Source: Hyphodiscus hymeniophilus (lineage: Eukaryota > Ascomycota > Leotiomycetes > Helotiales > Hyphodiscaceae). From it: DNA of 64,000 nucleotides. Shown here in pieces: positions 21,995 through 33,240 of the stretch (positions are counted from its first letter, which is position 1; every line of letters starts with the position of its first letter). Both the position numbers and the translations under genes were made by a program. Under the pieces are notes generated by a model, which worked only from the letters and a program-made list of their open reading frames with translations, did no database searches and was not told the origin of the DNA. The stretch is taken from positions 682,001-746,000 of the forward strand of contig VNKQ01000014.1 of assembly GCA_016508695.1 (NCBI GenBank), read 5' to 3'.

Positions 21995-22541
21995 TGGCCT
22001 TCCGAATGACAAGAAGTTATGAGGTAAGTGCCCGGCAATAATAGATTCATCATCGCCTTGCTAACCAATCGTCCTCAGCTTCTTGGATCGATACAAGACT
22101 CAGACTCAGTGTGTGGAAAGGGCTTTTCATCGGACGATTTTAAAGACATCAATGGCAGCTTCATTTCTTGTTCACCTCTTATCGGGAGAGCGTCATTTGC
22201 ACTTGCTATTTAATAATTGGACTTTAAAATTTTTACTTATACTTGGAATTTCAAGCAAGATATGCACGCGATGACCTCCCATAATCATACGTGACAACCG
22301 TGGATGATTCGTCGCACTGAACTGGCTACTGTATACCCGAGCCCTATACCCGAGCCCGCGAATCGGGCCGAGGGACTGGTGAGACGGTCAGCCCGCTACG
22401 TAAGCCTCCAGGCAGCTGTCCCGAGAAAGAGATCGAAAGTCGGTCTGTATATAAATGCACTTCTCTTGGCACAAAAATACAAATCAGAGGATATTCATTA
22501 TTGATAGAACGTACTTGCAGCACGAAAGAGACACTTCCATC

Positions 22542-23299
22542 ATGCCTCTCATTCTCCAGGCCTCGGCGAAAGACAATGCTATGCAGCGCGCAGACGTCCA
22601 ACTGAGATCCATGGTCAACGACCCCCTTATAGAGAGTTCAATGCCTGGTGTATTGCACGAAGACAGAGTAAAGTTCTTTGGTGCAGCGCAGCTCAAGGAT
22701 GTGGGCAAGCCTTGCCTGAAGAGTCACGAAATCATAGATACAGAGACTGGGTGAGTAACTTGCATTCATAACGAATTTCCAGTCCGATGCTTTTGAAGTA
22801 ACCACACTGAGATAACCAGCAAAGTCGTGGCGTTTGCACATTGGCAGTACCCGACGCCGAAAGAAGAGAAGCAAGGTGGGGTTGAAGAATCGACTAATTT
22901 CCCCGAAGGCACCAATGTGGCAGTGCTTCAGAGCATCTTTGCGTTATTTGGGGAGCTTTCGAAGAAGTACTATGACACAGAGAATATGTATTGTAAGAGG
23001 CTTTAGCTTTAGAGAATCTTGCGGGCACTGACAGACCTGCAGTTCTCATGTATATGTTTGTTCTTCCAGAGTATCAACGTCGCGGTCTGGGCCGGCTACT
23101 CATGGAAGAAGCTCTGCTTGACGCAGACAAAAATGGGGCAAAATGTTTCCTTTCCGCCTCGGATGCTGGTCAACATCTATATTCGAAATATGGATTCAAA
23201 GCTCTCGAGGTGAGGTCTGTTGATTTTATGCATTTGGGTGCGATTGGAAAGAGGAATACGACGGCAATGGCAAGAGAGCCTCAACAGGTGAAAGTCTGA
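22542..23299 (+). CDS. GNAT-family N-acetyltransferase
   Basis: Three exons (22542-22750, 22820-22992 and 23043-23299) give 212 residues; introns are 69 and 50 bp. Exon 1 ends after a KFFGAAQLKD region, exon 2 supplies the strand with VVAFAHWQYP, and exon 3 carries the acetyl-CoA-binding motif A: VLPEYQRRGLGRLLM, with the R-x-x-G-x-G signature. The YSKYGFKALE segment is the usual motif B. The overall form matches fungal GNAT proteins of about 200-230 residues found near secondary-metabolite or accessory genes. Acceptor substrate cannot be told from sequence. The frame closes exactly across both introns. Confidence 0.8.
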
Positions 23300-23660
23300 G
23301 GATGAGATTTCAAGAGAGATTGAGATCGTAATTCAATATTGTAAACATACTGCTCCACTGGGAGTGGTTTCGATGAGCAAGAAGATAACCAATGGAGAAT
23401 CATTCTATGACTGTACAAATACCAATAAAAAGATGTTGAAGAGCAATTCTACATTGAAGACTAATGTTCAAACAGATATCGTAACCTTCAGTTGCAATTG
23501 AGAGTTTTCGGTTCTATCTGTGAGATACAGTAAGAAGGGCCGCTTGAAGCAGATCTGCACTTTGAGATTCCTCCAGGATTGACGCACGCAATGGATTCTT
23601 GAACACGGCTTTGATTTGGCTTCTAGTGTTCCACTTTTCGAATCCTGTTTCTCCGACAGC

Positions 23661-25025
23661 CTATTCTCGTCTCCAGATAGCTCCTGCAGGGGGTATATTA
23701 TCGTCGTCGTCATTCGTGTCATCGTTCATACCCCTAATCCAATTGACTTCCATGGCCATAGCATCTTTCTCAATTTGTGCCATTGTAACCAATTCCACCA
23801 ACATTCCCCGAACTAGTCTCCGACATCCCTCAACCACTGTAGCCAAACTCGATCCAGGGTCGGGCGATCCCATATGCTTCAAATGGTCCCGCCATGTCTC
23901 CAATTTACGCCCGATGACTAAACAATCATCCTTCCAGCCCGAATCGAGCTCTTCCAAGAATACGATATCTTCATCCGGGAGCTCCTCACTTCGAGATCGA
24001 GAATCCAAGACATCCTGGCATCGACGAATCCATCGCTCGAATTTTCCTACGATTCTGGCGTATTTTCCCCCAGCTTCTCCCAAGTTCCACACCCCTATCA
24101 CAACTTCATCAAGCACCTGTATCCTCTCTTCCAAGCCCCAGCCTGGTGTTCCTGTCTCCTGCCATTGCTGTAAAGCAGCTGCGTTGATTTTGCCTCTCTC
24201 CTCAATCTCTAGAGCTGCTAACTCCTGGTTTTTCTCCACCACTGATGAAAAGCGAATTCCAAGCTTCCTCTTCGCACTGCTTCTCCATTGGGTCTCTACT
24301 TGAGGCACGCTTTTATGTAATATATGTAGTTGTAACAGCTCGTTCTGTAACTTGGCGGTCTCGGCTGATATGGCGATGTTCGACGGTAATTTACTGGGTG
24401 AGGGCGGAGCTAGAAAGGCAGCCGGGTGTGGTTTCGGGGCGAGGTTCTTGGCCGGAGAGAAGTGCTGTTGTAAAGTCGAGAAAGCAGGTCTAGTGATCTG
24501 AGACTGTAGATGTGCAGGCCGGGGCGGATCATTTGATTCTCGCGTGGGCGGTCGCAGTGTAGGTGGGTTCAGTATCGTAGAAGAAGACTTTGCCCGAGCA
24601 TGTCCGGTTCCTCGCGTAGGAGCGGAGACAGAGCTCGTTGAAGCATTTCGTAGATGCCTTGATTGGGTCACAGGGGGTCTCGAACGATCCGTCTTTATGG
24701 GCTCTGTACTCGAGGCAGCGTTCGACGTGCGGGTTGAAGAAGAGCGTTGTAAGCCGCTTGTAGTTGGTTTGCTTATATTAACTCGAGAAGGAGCTGGGCG
24801 TATAGAGGAGGCATTGCTGACTACACTCCCTGTTGCGCTGGGTGGTCGAGACGATATCGTTCGCGTCTGGGGTTTGACTGGCAGTCGACTCGGCGATTGA
24901 CCTGATCTCTCTGCAGATCGCGCACTGGAAAGAGTCGAGTCCGCGAGAACTGGTGTCTCATTTTTGTTGCCTATATCACCGGCAGGCTTGCGCAGGGAGC
25001 GAGTCCGTGAGGGTATATTGGACAT
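23661..25025 (-). CDS. Disordered plus alpha-helical fungal protein, unknown
   Basis: A single-exon frame of 454 residues begins MSNIPSRTRSLRKPAGDIG. The first roughly 215 residues are Ser/Thr/Arg/Pro-rich and disordered, with several S-P and R-x-x-S sites. From residue 215 on the protein is helical and conserved-looking (ETAKLQNELLQLHILHKS, then WRSSAKRKLG, GKYARIVGKFERWIRRC and a long acidic segment). It ends with a helix and an acidic Asp/Asn run. The layout, a basic disordered N-terminus and a coiled C-terminus, is common in microtubule- or spindle-pole-associated proteins, but I see no defining motif and give no function. Confidence 0.7.
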   Translation of the reverse strand: MSNIPSRTRSLRKPAGDIGNKNETPVLADSTLSSARSAERSGQSPSRLPVKPQTRTISSRPPSATGSVVSNASSIRPAPSRVNISKPTTSGLQRSSSTRTSNAASSTEPIKTDRSRPPVTQSRHLRNASTSSVSAPTRGTGHARAKSSSTILNPPTLRPPTRESNDPPRPAHLQSQITRPAFSTLQQHFSPAKNLAPKPHPAAFLAPPSPSKLPSNIAISAETAKLQNELLQLHILHKSVPQVETQWRSSAKRKLGIRFSSVVEKNQELAALEIEERGKINAAALQQWQETGTPGWGLEERIQVLDEVVIGVWNLGEAGGKYARIVGKFERWIRRCQDVLDSRSRSEELPDEDIVFLEELDSGWKDDCLVIGRKLETWRDHLKHMGSPDPGSSLATVVEGCRRLVRGMLVELVTMAQIEKDAMAMEVNWIRGMNDDTNDDDDNIPPAGAIWRRE

Positions 25026-26193
25026 GGTGGTGTTGTTTACAACAAGAAGCGCTCGGCTTCGACTATTCAGGGGTAGAGCCAGACCAATGATGCTTCGAGA
25101 AGGCTGCAGATGGTCCTGATGGCTGCCCTTGATGGGGAAAATGTAAAAACTGTCCTAGATTCGTAGAGTTTGAGGTTGGAGTTCTGGGAAATTCTTAGTC
25201 AAGTGCTGGCACCTATTACTTTTGTAAATCGCAATAAGTTTACACCCCAATGGTTCAAAGCCATAGGTAGAGAATCCAAGAACACAGATGGAGCCTTAGA
25301 ATTTGGTTTCGACTTGTCTGTTTCAGCAATCAATCTAGTGGCTTTTACAGGAGATGAATCCAAGCTGCAGGTTTACTCTTTATAAAGTAATTGTTCGTGT
25401 GTTCGGATGATCATGTTACAGAATCTTACTGTAACTTGTTCTACCTATTCACCAGATCTCCATTTGTCCTTATCTCGTAGAATTGTTAATCCGGCCGGCA
25501 CATGAAGGTCTCAGGGCAGGGGTTATATGTGAACAACATATCAACTCCTCAACTCTTGTTGTACCATACCATCATCCCTTCTGTTTGTCAACGTCGCAAA
25601 TTCGAACCTGTCTCAGTCAACATAGTTGATTATGCCATCAGCACCTCTCCAGAGACCTGGCCCTGACAGTGTTTTCCTCGGGAAGTTCCACAGAAGTCAT
25701 AGCTTGTTTTGACCGGAGTTGCAGTGAAAAGACCCTCAATTTTTCACGATATTGACCCACAATGTACCTTACGAAAGACCCCTCAGGACGCGTATCTTGG
25801 GCAAGGTGCCGTGATGGTGTGACTGAATGCTTTGTCGAGTCTACCTGGTGTACTCGTAAGGTATGAAGTACAAGGTAGGCAGGGTTTGCGAATATCATTT
25901 TCCACGACGCCTCCCTTTAGAATTGTTTCTTTGGACCTCATCTTTATCCATATGATTGCACTGAGGGACAAATGGGAGACCTTAGGTTCGTGTGCATGAA
26001 CGTCTGGCTCTCCATTAGACCATTGTATTCACTCCCCGCCACCTGCAAAACCCACCAGGTTTCAGCATTCCAGGGGCTGACCTAGCTTACAACCTCTTCT
26101 TTTAAAACTATTTCGTATTGTCAGGCAATTACTATGGACCATGAAATTTCAAAAGCAGCTATTTGAACAAAACAAATTGCTGGTAGAAGAGAG
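25026..26193. other. Intergenic, no supported gene
   Basis: About 1.2 kb between two oppositely directed genes holds only short frames. It must include both promoters. Confidence 0.5.
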
Positions 26194-27708
26194 ATGGGGT
26201 CAACAATTCCAAGGAAGCCTTTGGGGAGCGGCCGTTCACGATTCTCTAAAGCACTTCCACTTCCTCCTGAGCCCGAGCCACCAAATTCCCCACCAACAAG
26301 AAAGGACAAGCCGGCATCAACGACTTCGACCGCAACGTCGTTGCACTCGCGGTCTGCTCTGCCTCCAATTCCCAGAGACTTGCGTTCTTTACCCAAGATG
26401 TCGACGTCGATACCTCGTCGCCCTGTGGGCGCCGCGGCAACGGAGCGAGCGTCAGCGGGGTCAATAGCGAGTGCTTCCTCCACCTACTCTTCATCTCCAG
26501 GGTTTTCTCGATCTATGTCAGACAGCAGCAACAAAACAAAAGATTCGCTAAGTGGGATTGACTCAGAAGCTGATGCAAGCCCGCCACTACCACAAAAAGA
26601 CAGCCAGAGACAACCGCAAACAACAAAGAGTACGCTTGGAAGCCCAGCTTCAAGTTTTCAAACTTCACCTCTGAGACCTGAAATCTGGCGGCGGCGACCT
26701 GTCAAAAGTGACAGAAGCATTGTCTTTCCAGAACTCAAATTGAGCAATAGCAACGGAAGCACGGCAGGGCCACCCCCAGAACGCGAGCTACCAGCACTTC
26801 CTTCCCACTCTCAACTACCCCGATCTCAGGCTCAGAAACTTCTTCCAGCGCGCCCAGCGCCTCCACAACCAGATTTAGGTGGGATGGGACAGAAGTTTTC
26901 AAAGCTGAAGGACAAAGCCAGGAGGGGCTCCCGTGCCAGCGAAGATGTACAGCCTCAAAGCCACTACTCTCCTTTTCAGAGGAAACGCCTCCCAACACCC
27001 GATTATCTGAAGAGCGACAAGCTACAAAAGACCATCATACCACAAGTGCTGTCCCCCATATCTCCAGAAACTCCTCCAGTTGATGACGCGCCTCCTGCTG
27101 TACCACCAAGAGCCGAATCTCGAAGCACAAGCTCCCTTACAATTGTCCCTGATACCGTTCTCGCAAACAGAACGAACAGACCCGACCTCCTCTCCTCCCA
27201 TTCTCGAGATACGAGCGAGACTCTCACGGTCACATCCGAGCTGCAAGTCGTGCGATCCCCGCAACCGCAGAAAGCTTACGCAGCCAAGATTCTGACTCCA
27301 TCTCACTCACCTCCACCGTCAGAGCAGATTCGAAGTCTAGACTCAATACCACCGGTTACCACTCCCGCCTCCAAGCTCAACATCAACTTCCCCAAGCCAT
27401 CAACACCTTCGACCCCAGGAGCAATACTTCAAGGTCCACAGCTGGGAATCGTACATCTCGAGTGCTACCACAACCACAACCAGATGCGACACTCGAAAAA
27501 CACCCTGTGTCCCGTAGCATGCATGGTCTGCAGGAAGAATGAAATAGGTCCACTGTGGCGATGCGCGTGGTGTTGTCTAAGTGCTTGTGGGGCTTGCATG
27601 CAAGTTCTGACTTCAATACCAGGAAGGGATTTGCGGGTGTGCTTGGAGAGAGTCGAGAAGAAGGGCGAGAAGCGTCAAAAAAGTATCAGCAGTGGAACCT
27701 GGCGATAG
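26194..27708 (+). CDS. Disordered protein with C-terminal Cys-rich (zinc-binding-like) domain
   Basis: A single exon encodes 504 residues. Residues 1-400 are Pro/Ser-rich with many PLPP, PALP and PPAVPPR motifs, which could bind SH3 or WW domains. The C-terminal 75 residues (from LGIVHLECYHNHNQMRH) contain a dense Cys set: CPVACMVCRKN, then WRCAWCCLSACGACMQVL. This spacing suggests two or more zinc sites, RING- or LIM-like in flavour, but I cannot assign it to a named fold. The start is the first ATG in a long open frame. Signalling or scaffold roles are possible; no function is assigned. Confidence 0.7.
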   Translation: MGSTIPRKPLGSGRSRFSKALPLPPEPEPPNSPPTRKDKPASTTSTATSLHSRSALPPIPRDLRSLPKMSTSIPRRPVGAAATERASAGSIASASSTYSSSPGFSRSMSDSSNKTKDSLSGIDSEADASPPLPQKDSQRQPQTTKSTLGSPASSFQTSPLRPEIWRRRPVKSDRSIVFPELKLSNSNGSTAGPPPERELPALPSHSQLPRSQAQKLLPARPAPPQPDLGGMGQKFSKLKDKARRGSRASEDVQPQSHYSPFQRKRLPTPDYLKSDKLQKTIIPQVLSPISPETPPVDDAPPAVPPRAESRSTSSLTIVPDTVLANRTNRPDLLSSHSRDTSETLTVTSELQVVRSPQPQKAYAAKILTPSHSPPPSEQIRSLDSIPPVTTPASKLNINFPKPSTPSTPGAILQGPQLGIVHLECYHNHNQMRHSKNTLCPVACMVCRKNEIGPLWRCAWCCLSACGACMQVLTSIPGRDLRVCLERVEKKGEKRQKSISSGTWR

Positions 27709-28893
27709 CTTGGCATGATTGGAAACTATCTAGGAGTTTACGGACTCATCACTGGGATGGACTGGGCATTGACACGGAGGGACCAGATGGTTATGAATGG
27801 AGTTTTGTCATGATTTACGACTCACGAGTATGGGCATTGCGGTTTAGAACCAGAAACAGTCTGGCAGAATACCTCACGGTACGAAGGAACTCGATATCGA
27901 GTGAGGGGTTTTGTGTGTAGGCAAGAAATACAACCTTCTCTCTTGACTTGTTCTGCATCCAGTTCTAAATGCCTCCTCCTCCCTCTAGTAGTAATAGTAT
28001 TGTACTGTACAGGGATTTGAATACAGCAAGCAGAACGAGACTCAAGCGTATTCACTCAATCATTTCGTATCCGGACAATTCTTCCCTCAAAACGTGCCAT
28101 TCAATCAAAAAGTGTTTGAGAAGTAGAGGGGATGATGCCGAAATCGCACAATCAAAATGACAGGCGCGTTGGATCTAGAGGGAACAGCTTTGGGATCATT
28201 CTCGTCCATAGGAAGATTATCTCCAGATTGCTTCCCGAAAGACTGCCGCTCGTAAGATTCGTTCATGATCTTGCCAGACCAGTCGCGTTGTCAGCTTCTG
28301 GTTGGCAGCAGCTTCTTGTTAGCAGGGGCTGGTTGTTTAAGAGAAAAGGTAGCTTTGCTAGGTCAGATAGATAGGCAGCTCTCCTGCCATACCACTCTCA
28401 AAGCCCATGACTCGAACTTCCATCTAGCCAATCCAAGTTACCAACCCAGTCCGAGGGAGGCCCAGCTTAGGGACGAATCAGACCAAGATATAAGCACAGA
28501 GACTGCAGCTGTTGAGAGCACAGAGGAAGAGACCTTAATTTCTATCTGACGCCGTCTTGTCCGTCCATTGACATACCATACCAATTAATCCATATCCATA
28601 TCAATCTGGTAAAGACTATGAAAAAGCGTATGACACGAGGGGAAATCTCTCGGCCTCGTAGATGATGCAATGCCTCATTGATAACCTATATCGCAGAACG
28701 AACTGATCGCGCCTTTCCCGTTTTATAACACCGTTTCGAGAGGAACTCCAGAGAAAAAGATATATCCCGTGAGTTGATCGCTACGCTTGAATGCGACCAC
28801 GCCTTCTACCAAGCCTTGCATTCCTCCTCCCCGCATTCCCCAGACAGCCTTCTTGGACTCGCGGAAATCGCGCCCTGCGAATCGAGGGAACAC
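27709..28893. other. Intergenic, no supported gene
   Basis: The 3' flanks of two convergent genes. Small frames at 27822-28550 have no motif and no family resemblance. Confidence 0.45.
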
Positions 28894-29675
28894 TCACAAG
28901 CTGCCTTTCCGAGGGAAACTGACCCCCTCCACCGCAGCGTTGTCCACAAACCAACTGCACCTCTCCCCGCGCCCTCGTTGACGAGCGCACACGGCAGCCC
29001 GGCACCCTCCTCGAATATCTTCTTCAGGATCTCCTTCTTGCCCCCTCCCGTCGCCACGAAGGCTATCTTGACCCCGTGCGTGACGACGGGCAAGCTCAGC
29101 GTGATCCTCTTCGGCGGCGGCTTGGGGCTGTCCTCGATGGGGTAGACCCAGGCGTCCGTCTCCCTCAGCAGCGGATGGCCGGGGAACAGACTGCAGGTGT
29201 GGCCGTCGGGCCCGCAGCCCAGGAGGAGGAGGTCGAAGATGGGCAGCTTGACGCTGTCGCGCTGGGCGAAGGAGGCGACGAGGAGCTTCTCGTACTGGTC
29301 CGCCAGCTCCTGCACGTCGTCCAGGAGCTCGGCGTTGATGGGGTGCACGGTGGGCGTGCCCATGCCCGCGGGGATCTTGTCCAGGAGCTCGGTCTTGAGG
29401 AGCGCGTAGTTGGAGTCTTCGTGGGTGAGGGGCACGGCGCGCTCGTCGGCGAAGAAGATCTCCCACTTGGAGAAGTCGATCACGTCGTCGGGGCCCGAGG
29501 CAGGGGCCAGGAGGGCGGCGGCCAGTGTCTTGGGGAGCGAGCCGCCGGAGACGGCGACCTTGAAGATCTCGTGGCGTTGGATGCCGGCGTTCTGCGCGTG
29601 AAGGATGTAGGTTCGTAGGGTGGGCGCGAGGAGGTCGACGCTGGGGAAGGCGAACAGGTTGGGTTGTTTGCCCAT
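28894..29675 (-). CDS. 6-phosphogluconolactonase with apparent 1-nt frameshift
   Basis: The ATG at 29675 opens a frame with the family motifs: NLFAFPSVDLLAPTLR, KVAVSGGSLPKTLA, the FFADERAVP segment and the catalytic-region motif GPDGHTCSLFPGHP. The enzyme hydrolyses 6-phosphogluconolactone in the oxidative pentose phosphate pathway. Near the C-terminus the frame breaks: ALVNEGAG runs into unrelated sequence, while the expected ending (CSWFVDNAAVEGVSFP, stop at 28894) continues in a different frame. The switch lies at a run of four Cs on the plus strand (28965-28968); one base appears to be missing there. No intron fits. Either a sequencing error or a real truncating allele is possible; the window alone cannot tell. 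With the shift repaired the length would be about 260 residues, normal for the family. The gene is far richer in G+C than its neighbours. Confidence 0.88.
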
Positions 29676-29845
29676 TTTTGGCGGTGCGTGCGTATGACTG
29701 ACTGATTGATTGCCCGACAGTCTGTGTTTTGCGCAGAGAAGGGGATGTTTACTTGGAGGGTCGTTGACGTATAGACTGCTGCTTTGGATTGGGGAGACTG
29801 TGGTCGTTGGGAGGGACAAAGAAGCGAATGGGTGAAGCTGAGATA

Positions 29846-29881
29846 TTGACCTTGTAATTGACCTTGTAATTGACCTTGTAG
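29846..29881 (+). repeat. Three tandem copies of a 12-bp unit
   Basis: TTGACCTTGTAA is repeated three times, the last copy ending in G. It lies upstream of the lactonase start, in its probable promoter. Confidence 0.9.
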
Positions 29882-29936
29882 AGTGGGAGTGAGAGGGGGA
29901 GTGGGTGTGGCAGTGGATATCCTGTGAGTCTTGTAT

Positions 29937-29991
29937 TCTAGTCTTTGGTCTTTGGTCTTTGGTCTTCTAGTCTTCTAGTCTTCTAGTCTAG
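29937..29991 (+). repeat. Minisatellite of CTTTGGT and CTTCTAGT units
   Basis: CTTTGGT occurs three times in tandem, followed directly by three copies of CTTCTAGT. The two unit types share CTT and likely derive from one another by slippage. Confidence 0.9.
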
Positions 29992-32169
29992 GATGGAGAT
30001 GGAAATCAGTTTCTGTGGTTATCCGAGATTGATTTTAATTACAGTCAAGTGTAGAGGGCTCGCCCAGCCCTGGTGCACGATTATGACGAGTGATAAGAAA
30101 AATCCACGTTTTGACGCAATCGGGAAGCGGCCTGCATTAGTACGGTATCTACATTTCTGGGAGCGGAAGAATTTGTCCGAAGCCAGAACAAACAAGACAA
30201 AGAAAACATAGGTACAAAACAAAGTAATGGGGTTGTAGGTTATAATGGGTTCAAGTCAGTGACAACAAAGACTTTGCAGAATGTCTGAATCAAACTTGGA
30301 TAAAACCTCCCATAGCCATATGCTACTTACTACTTTCTGTAGCGGGCGGCCCACTTGGAGGAGGATTGCGGGTCAGCTTTAGCCCCTCCAATGACACGAG
30401 CCGATGCTGTATCAGGTAAAGTATATCGATCATAGCATGTGCCGCGCCACCGTTAGTAAGGCTGAGCTTGGAGAGATGTATGAATAACTACCTACCTTCG
30501 TACGAAGATCAGAAGGCAAAGGACGGACTTGTTTCTTGTTTTTGGTACGTCCCACAGTTGTCACGGGCAAATGCATCTGTTTCATCCAAGAAGTGTGCCC
30601 TTTCTGTCCATGTCAGGCCACCCACCTCCTTCTCGCTTATCGATAGAGGAATCGACAATGGCAACGCAGCATAGTCGTAGACATGAAGCAACGCAAGTAG
30701 ACGGTGGATGGATGATACCGTAGGAGATCAACAACCCATTTTGCATGTGATATCAGCATGCCCGTTTCCGTGTGAGACATTAGGCTGAACATCTTGTGCG
30801 CTTCGGGCCGGAATAGTAGATGGTACTGGTTTCGACGCAGCAGCACCGATTGAAAAGAGAAAAACTGTTCTGGCTCATGGGGGAATCTCATTCCAGAGAG
30901 AAACAGAGAGAGAGGGTCTTCGAATTGTGAAATTGCAGAGGCAATGGGCACTTGATATTGAACACGCTTCCTGTTTGGACCACTTTCCAGCCTAATCTAG
31001 AATAGTGGGTCACGTGCACCGCAAACTGGAGTAACTTGGTTCCATCTCTGTAGAATAGCTTCTTCCCTTAGACATCAACAATATCACTACGAATACTCAT
31101 GCAATTGCAGTACCGTAGCAACCGAAGTGCTACCAACACTTCCAGTTATGAGTAAAATACCTACCTACCTTTAATCCACCCACCGGGACCTCGATCTTTC
31201 AAACTGTCTGCTTTCCGAAGCCTGCTGCAGACAGAGTGACTGTAATCCTTGGTACCGTCGATACGACAGCTCATATTCCGACGAGCTTCAGCCTTCACCC
31301 CCACCACTGGCCTCTCCTTCAGTGTTAATGACATGCTTCGCGATGAGGAATTGACATTGCGACTTTGCAGATATGGCTATGATTACCCGACCCTCGAAAT
31401 GACCCGGACTGAAGACGGAAGATCGCCGCATGTATAGCGTTTGATACCCCGTCGATCCGTTTCAGTCTATCCGTTTCAGTCTTCTTGCATTTCACTCTAC
31501 CCATGCAAAGACTTTGTTGGTGATCTCCATCCCGATTCACGACATACAGCTCGAGAGGCACCACCCTCATATCTACCGTAAACACACCTTCGATCTCATC
31601 GGAAGTCCGAACCCCTCGTAGCTAGGCTCAACCGATGTACCTTTCCTCAAATCCGCATTCGTCCCAAATCCCAGGGTATCGTACACGGCTTGCTATCGAC
31701 ACTCTATTTCTTCTGCTCTCTCCGGTTTGAGAATTCCAATATCTTCCTAGCATTCGAGTTGTCGGCAGAAGGAAAGGTCAATCTCGCATTCTGATGTAGA
31801 AAATGCTTCGACGTCTCGAGTATGGAGGTCGTGAGTGATTGCCCGCACTGTGATGTTCAAGATAGATATGACGGAGAGGTCTTGGCTTCAGAGAAGAAAG
31901 TAAAAAGTACGAGTAAGCAGCTGATATAGCATACAATTATAGACCCAACCAACAGGCTGATGAGAGGAAGGTCACTTGACGGTGGGTGACGTTGAGGATG
32001 CAGACATTCGTAACTGCAACGTGAGAAAGTGCTCAAATACAAGAGATGGACCAATCGGTTTCGTTTCGTTGATATAACTCAACGAGTTTCTTATTATTGA
32101 ACAAAAGCTTTGTCGCCGAATGAGCTGTTTGAGCGAGTTACAACACAATTATTAATTGTTACAACATGG
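29992..32169. other. Gene-poor interval, no supported gene
   Basis: About 2.2 kb with only small overlapping frames. I searched both strands for joined exons with motifs and found none. Confidence 0.45.
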
Positions 32170-33240
32170 CTAGACCCATAACAAATCTCTATAGGCTCCC
32201 AGAGCAGGTCTAGAATCTCCGGTAAATTCTCCCTTCAGCTGATCCATATCGCCAAAAAGTTTGGCAATTTCCATGCCTCGTTGCCTCTCCTTCTCGACCA
32301 TAGCCCACGTCCAACCCTTTGATCTGGCCTCGGTTGGCGTCAAGGATGACTGAAGAACCTCATCAAATGATTCAGGTGTACCGGGAGTGTCCGTCCCATT
32401 AGCCATGGATTGTTCGATGAGACCAGAATCCTCGATACTCGATGGTGGGCCAGGTTCGGAGTCCTCTGGCTTCGATGGTAGAACGCCGCATCGTTGAAAG
32501 ACTAACTCGGGCGGTATTGTCAGTCTTCCTGACTTGTAGACATACTTCGCAATCGAGAAAGCGAATATGTCTTTCTTTTCGGCCCCATTCACACTCCCTT
32601 CACTCTCTGTAGCCTTCTGTGCCTTGATTTTCTGAGGATCCGTGAACGATGACCACCATCCCTGACCATTTGGTTGCATCAAATATCCATCTGGCTTGAC
32701 TGAGCCCTTTTTGACGAAATGGGTGACGACATAAACCCATTTGTGATCCCAGCACAACACTCTCGTCCACATCTCATAGGCCTCATAAGGCTTGATTTCC
32801 TTATGAAAGAAACACGCCACCCCTCCCAAGGCAAGCAAGAGCCGTTTCTCTCCTTGAGTCCGGCGCCGCTCATGATAAGCCGATAATCCAGGAGCGCCAA
32901 GCAACCCAATTAGATGCGTACGCGATACATCAAGATCAGTGAAATAGGTGCTGTTGGACTTATGGACATTGAAGTCGCATTCTAGGACTGGAGCTCGAGT
33001 GGAAGTGATCACGGGGAGGAAGAGCGGAAAGGCGTCGGATGCCGACTCTGGCTGAGGGATTGGACGCGGCTTGAATGTGTGGACGAATGCGGCCTGGAAG
33101 AATCTGAAATGCCACACGAACGGGAGATTCTTGATGTTGCAAAGCGCGAATAGGACAGCCACAGTCCTCCATCGGTTCCCCGGCCCAACAACAAGCTTTG
33201 CGGCTGCAGCTAAGATGTCGCGGAGCTTACTGGAATCCAT
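32170..33240 (-). CDS. Thioesterase-like (THEM6/4HBT_2-type) protein
   Basis: A single-exon gene of 356 residues from the ATG at 33240 (MDSSKLRDILAAAAKLVVG). The hot-dog-type signature is VLECDFNVHKSNSTYFTDLD followed by SRTHLIGLLG near residues 100-130, with a second conserved block KPYEAYEMWTRVLCWDHKW. The N-terminal region is hydrophobic enough to associate with membrane. Fungal homologues are often labelled thioesterase-like or, misleadingly, capsule polysaccharide biosynthesis protein. The C-terminal 100 residues are less conserved and Ser/Glu/Pro-rich. A thioester-hydrolase activity is inferred from fold only. The frame stays open upstream to a GTG codon, but no ATG precedes 33240. Confidence 0.75.
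   Translation of the reverse strand: MDSSKLRDILAAAAKLVVGPGNRWRTVAVLFALCNIKNLPFVWHFRFFQAAFVHTFKPRPIPQPESASDAFPLFLPVITSTRAPVLECDFNVHKSNSTYFTDLDVSRTHLIGLLGAPGLSAYHERRRTQGEKRLLLALGGVACFFHKEIKPYEAYEMWTRVLCWDHKWVYVVTHFVKKGSVKPDGYLMQPNGQGWWSSFTDPQKIKAQKATESEGSVNGAEKKDIFAFSIAKYVYKSGRLTIPPELVFQRCGVLPSKPEDSEPGPPSSIEDSGLIEQSMANGTDTPGTPESFDEVLQSSLTPTEARSKGWTWAMVEKERQRGMEIAKLFGDMDQLKGEFTGDSRPALGAYRDLLWV

Noticed and set aside
28806..28970. Extended C-terminus of the lactonase in the original frame
   Set aside because: This stretch shows no family similarity, while the other frame has the conserved ending; the frameshift reading is better.
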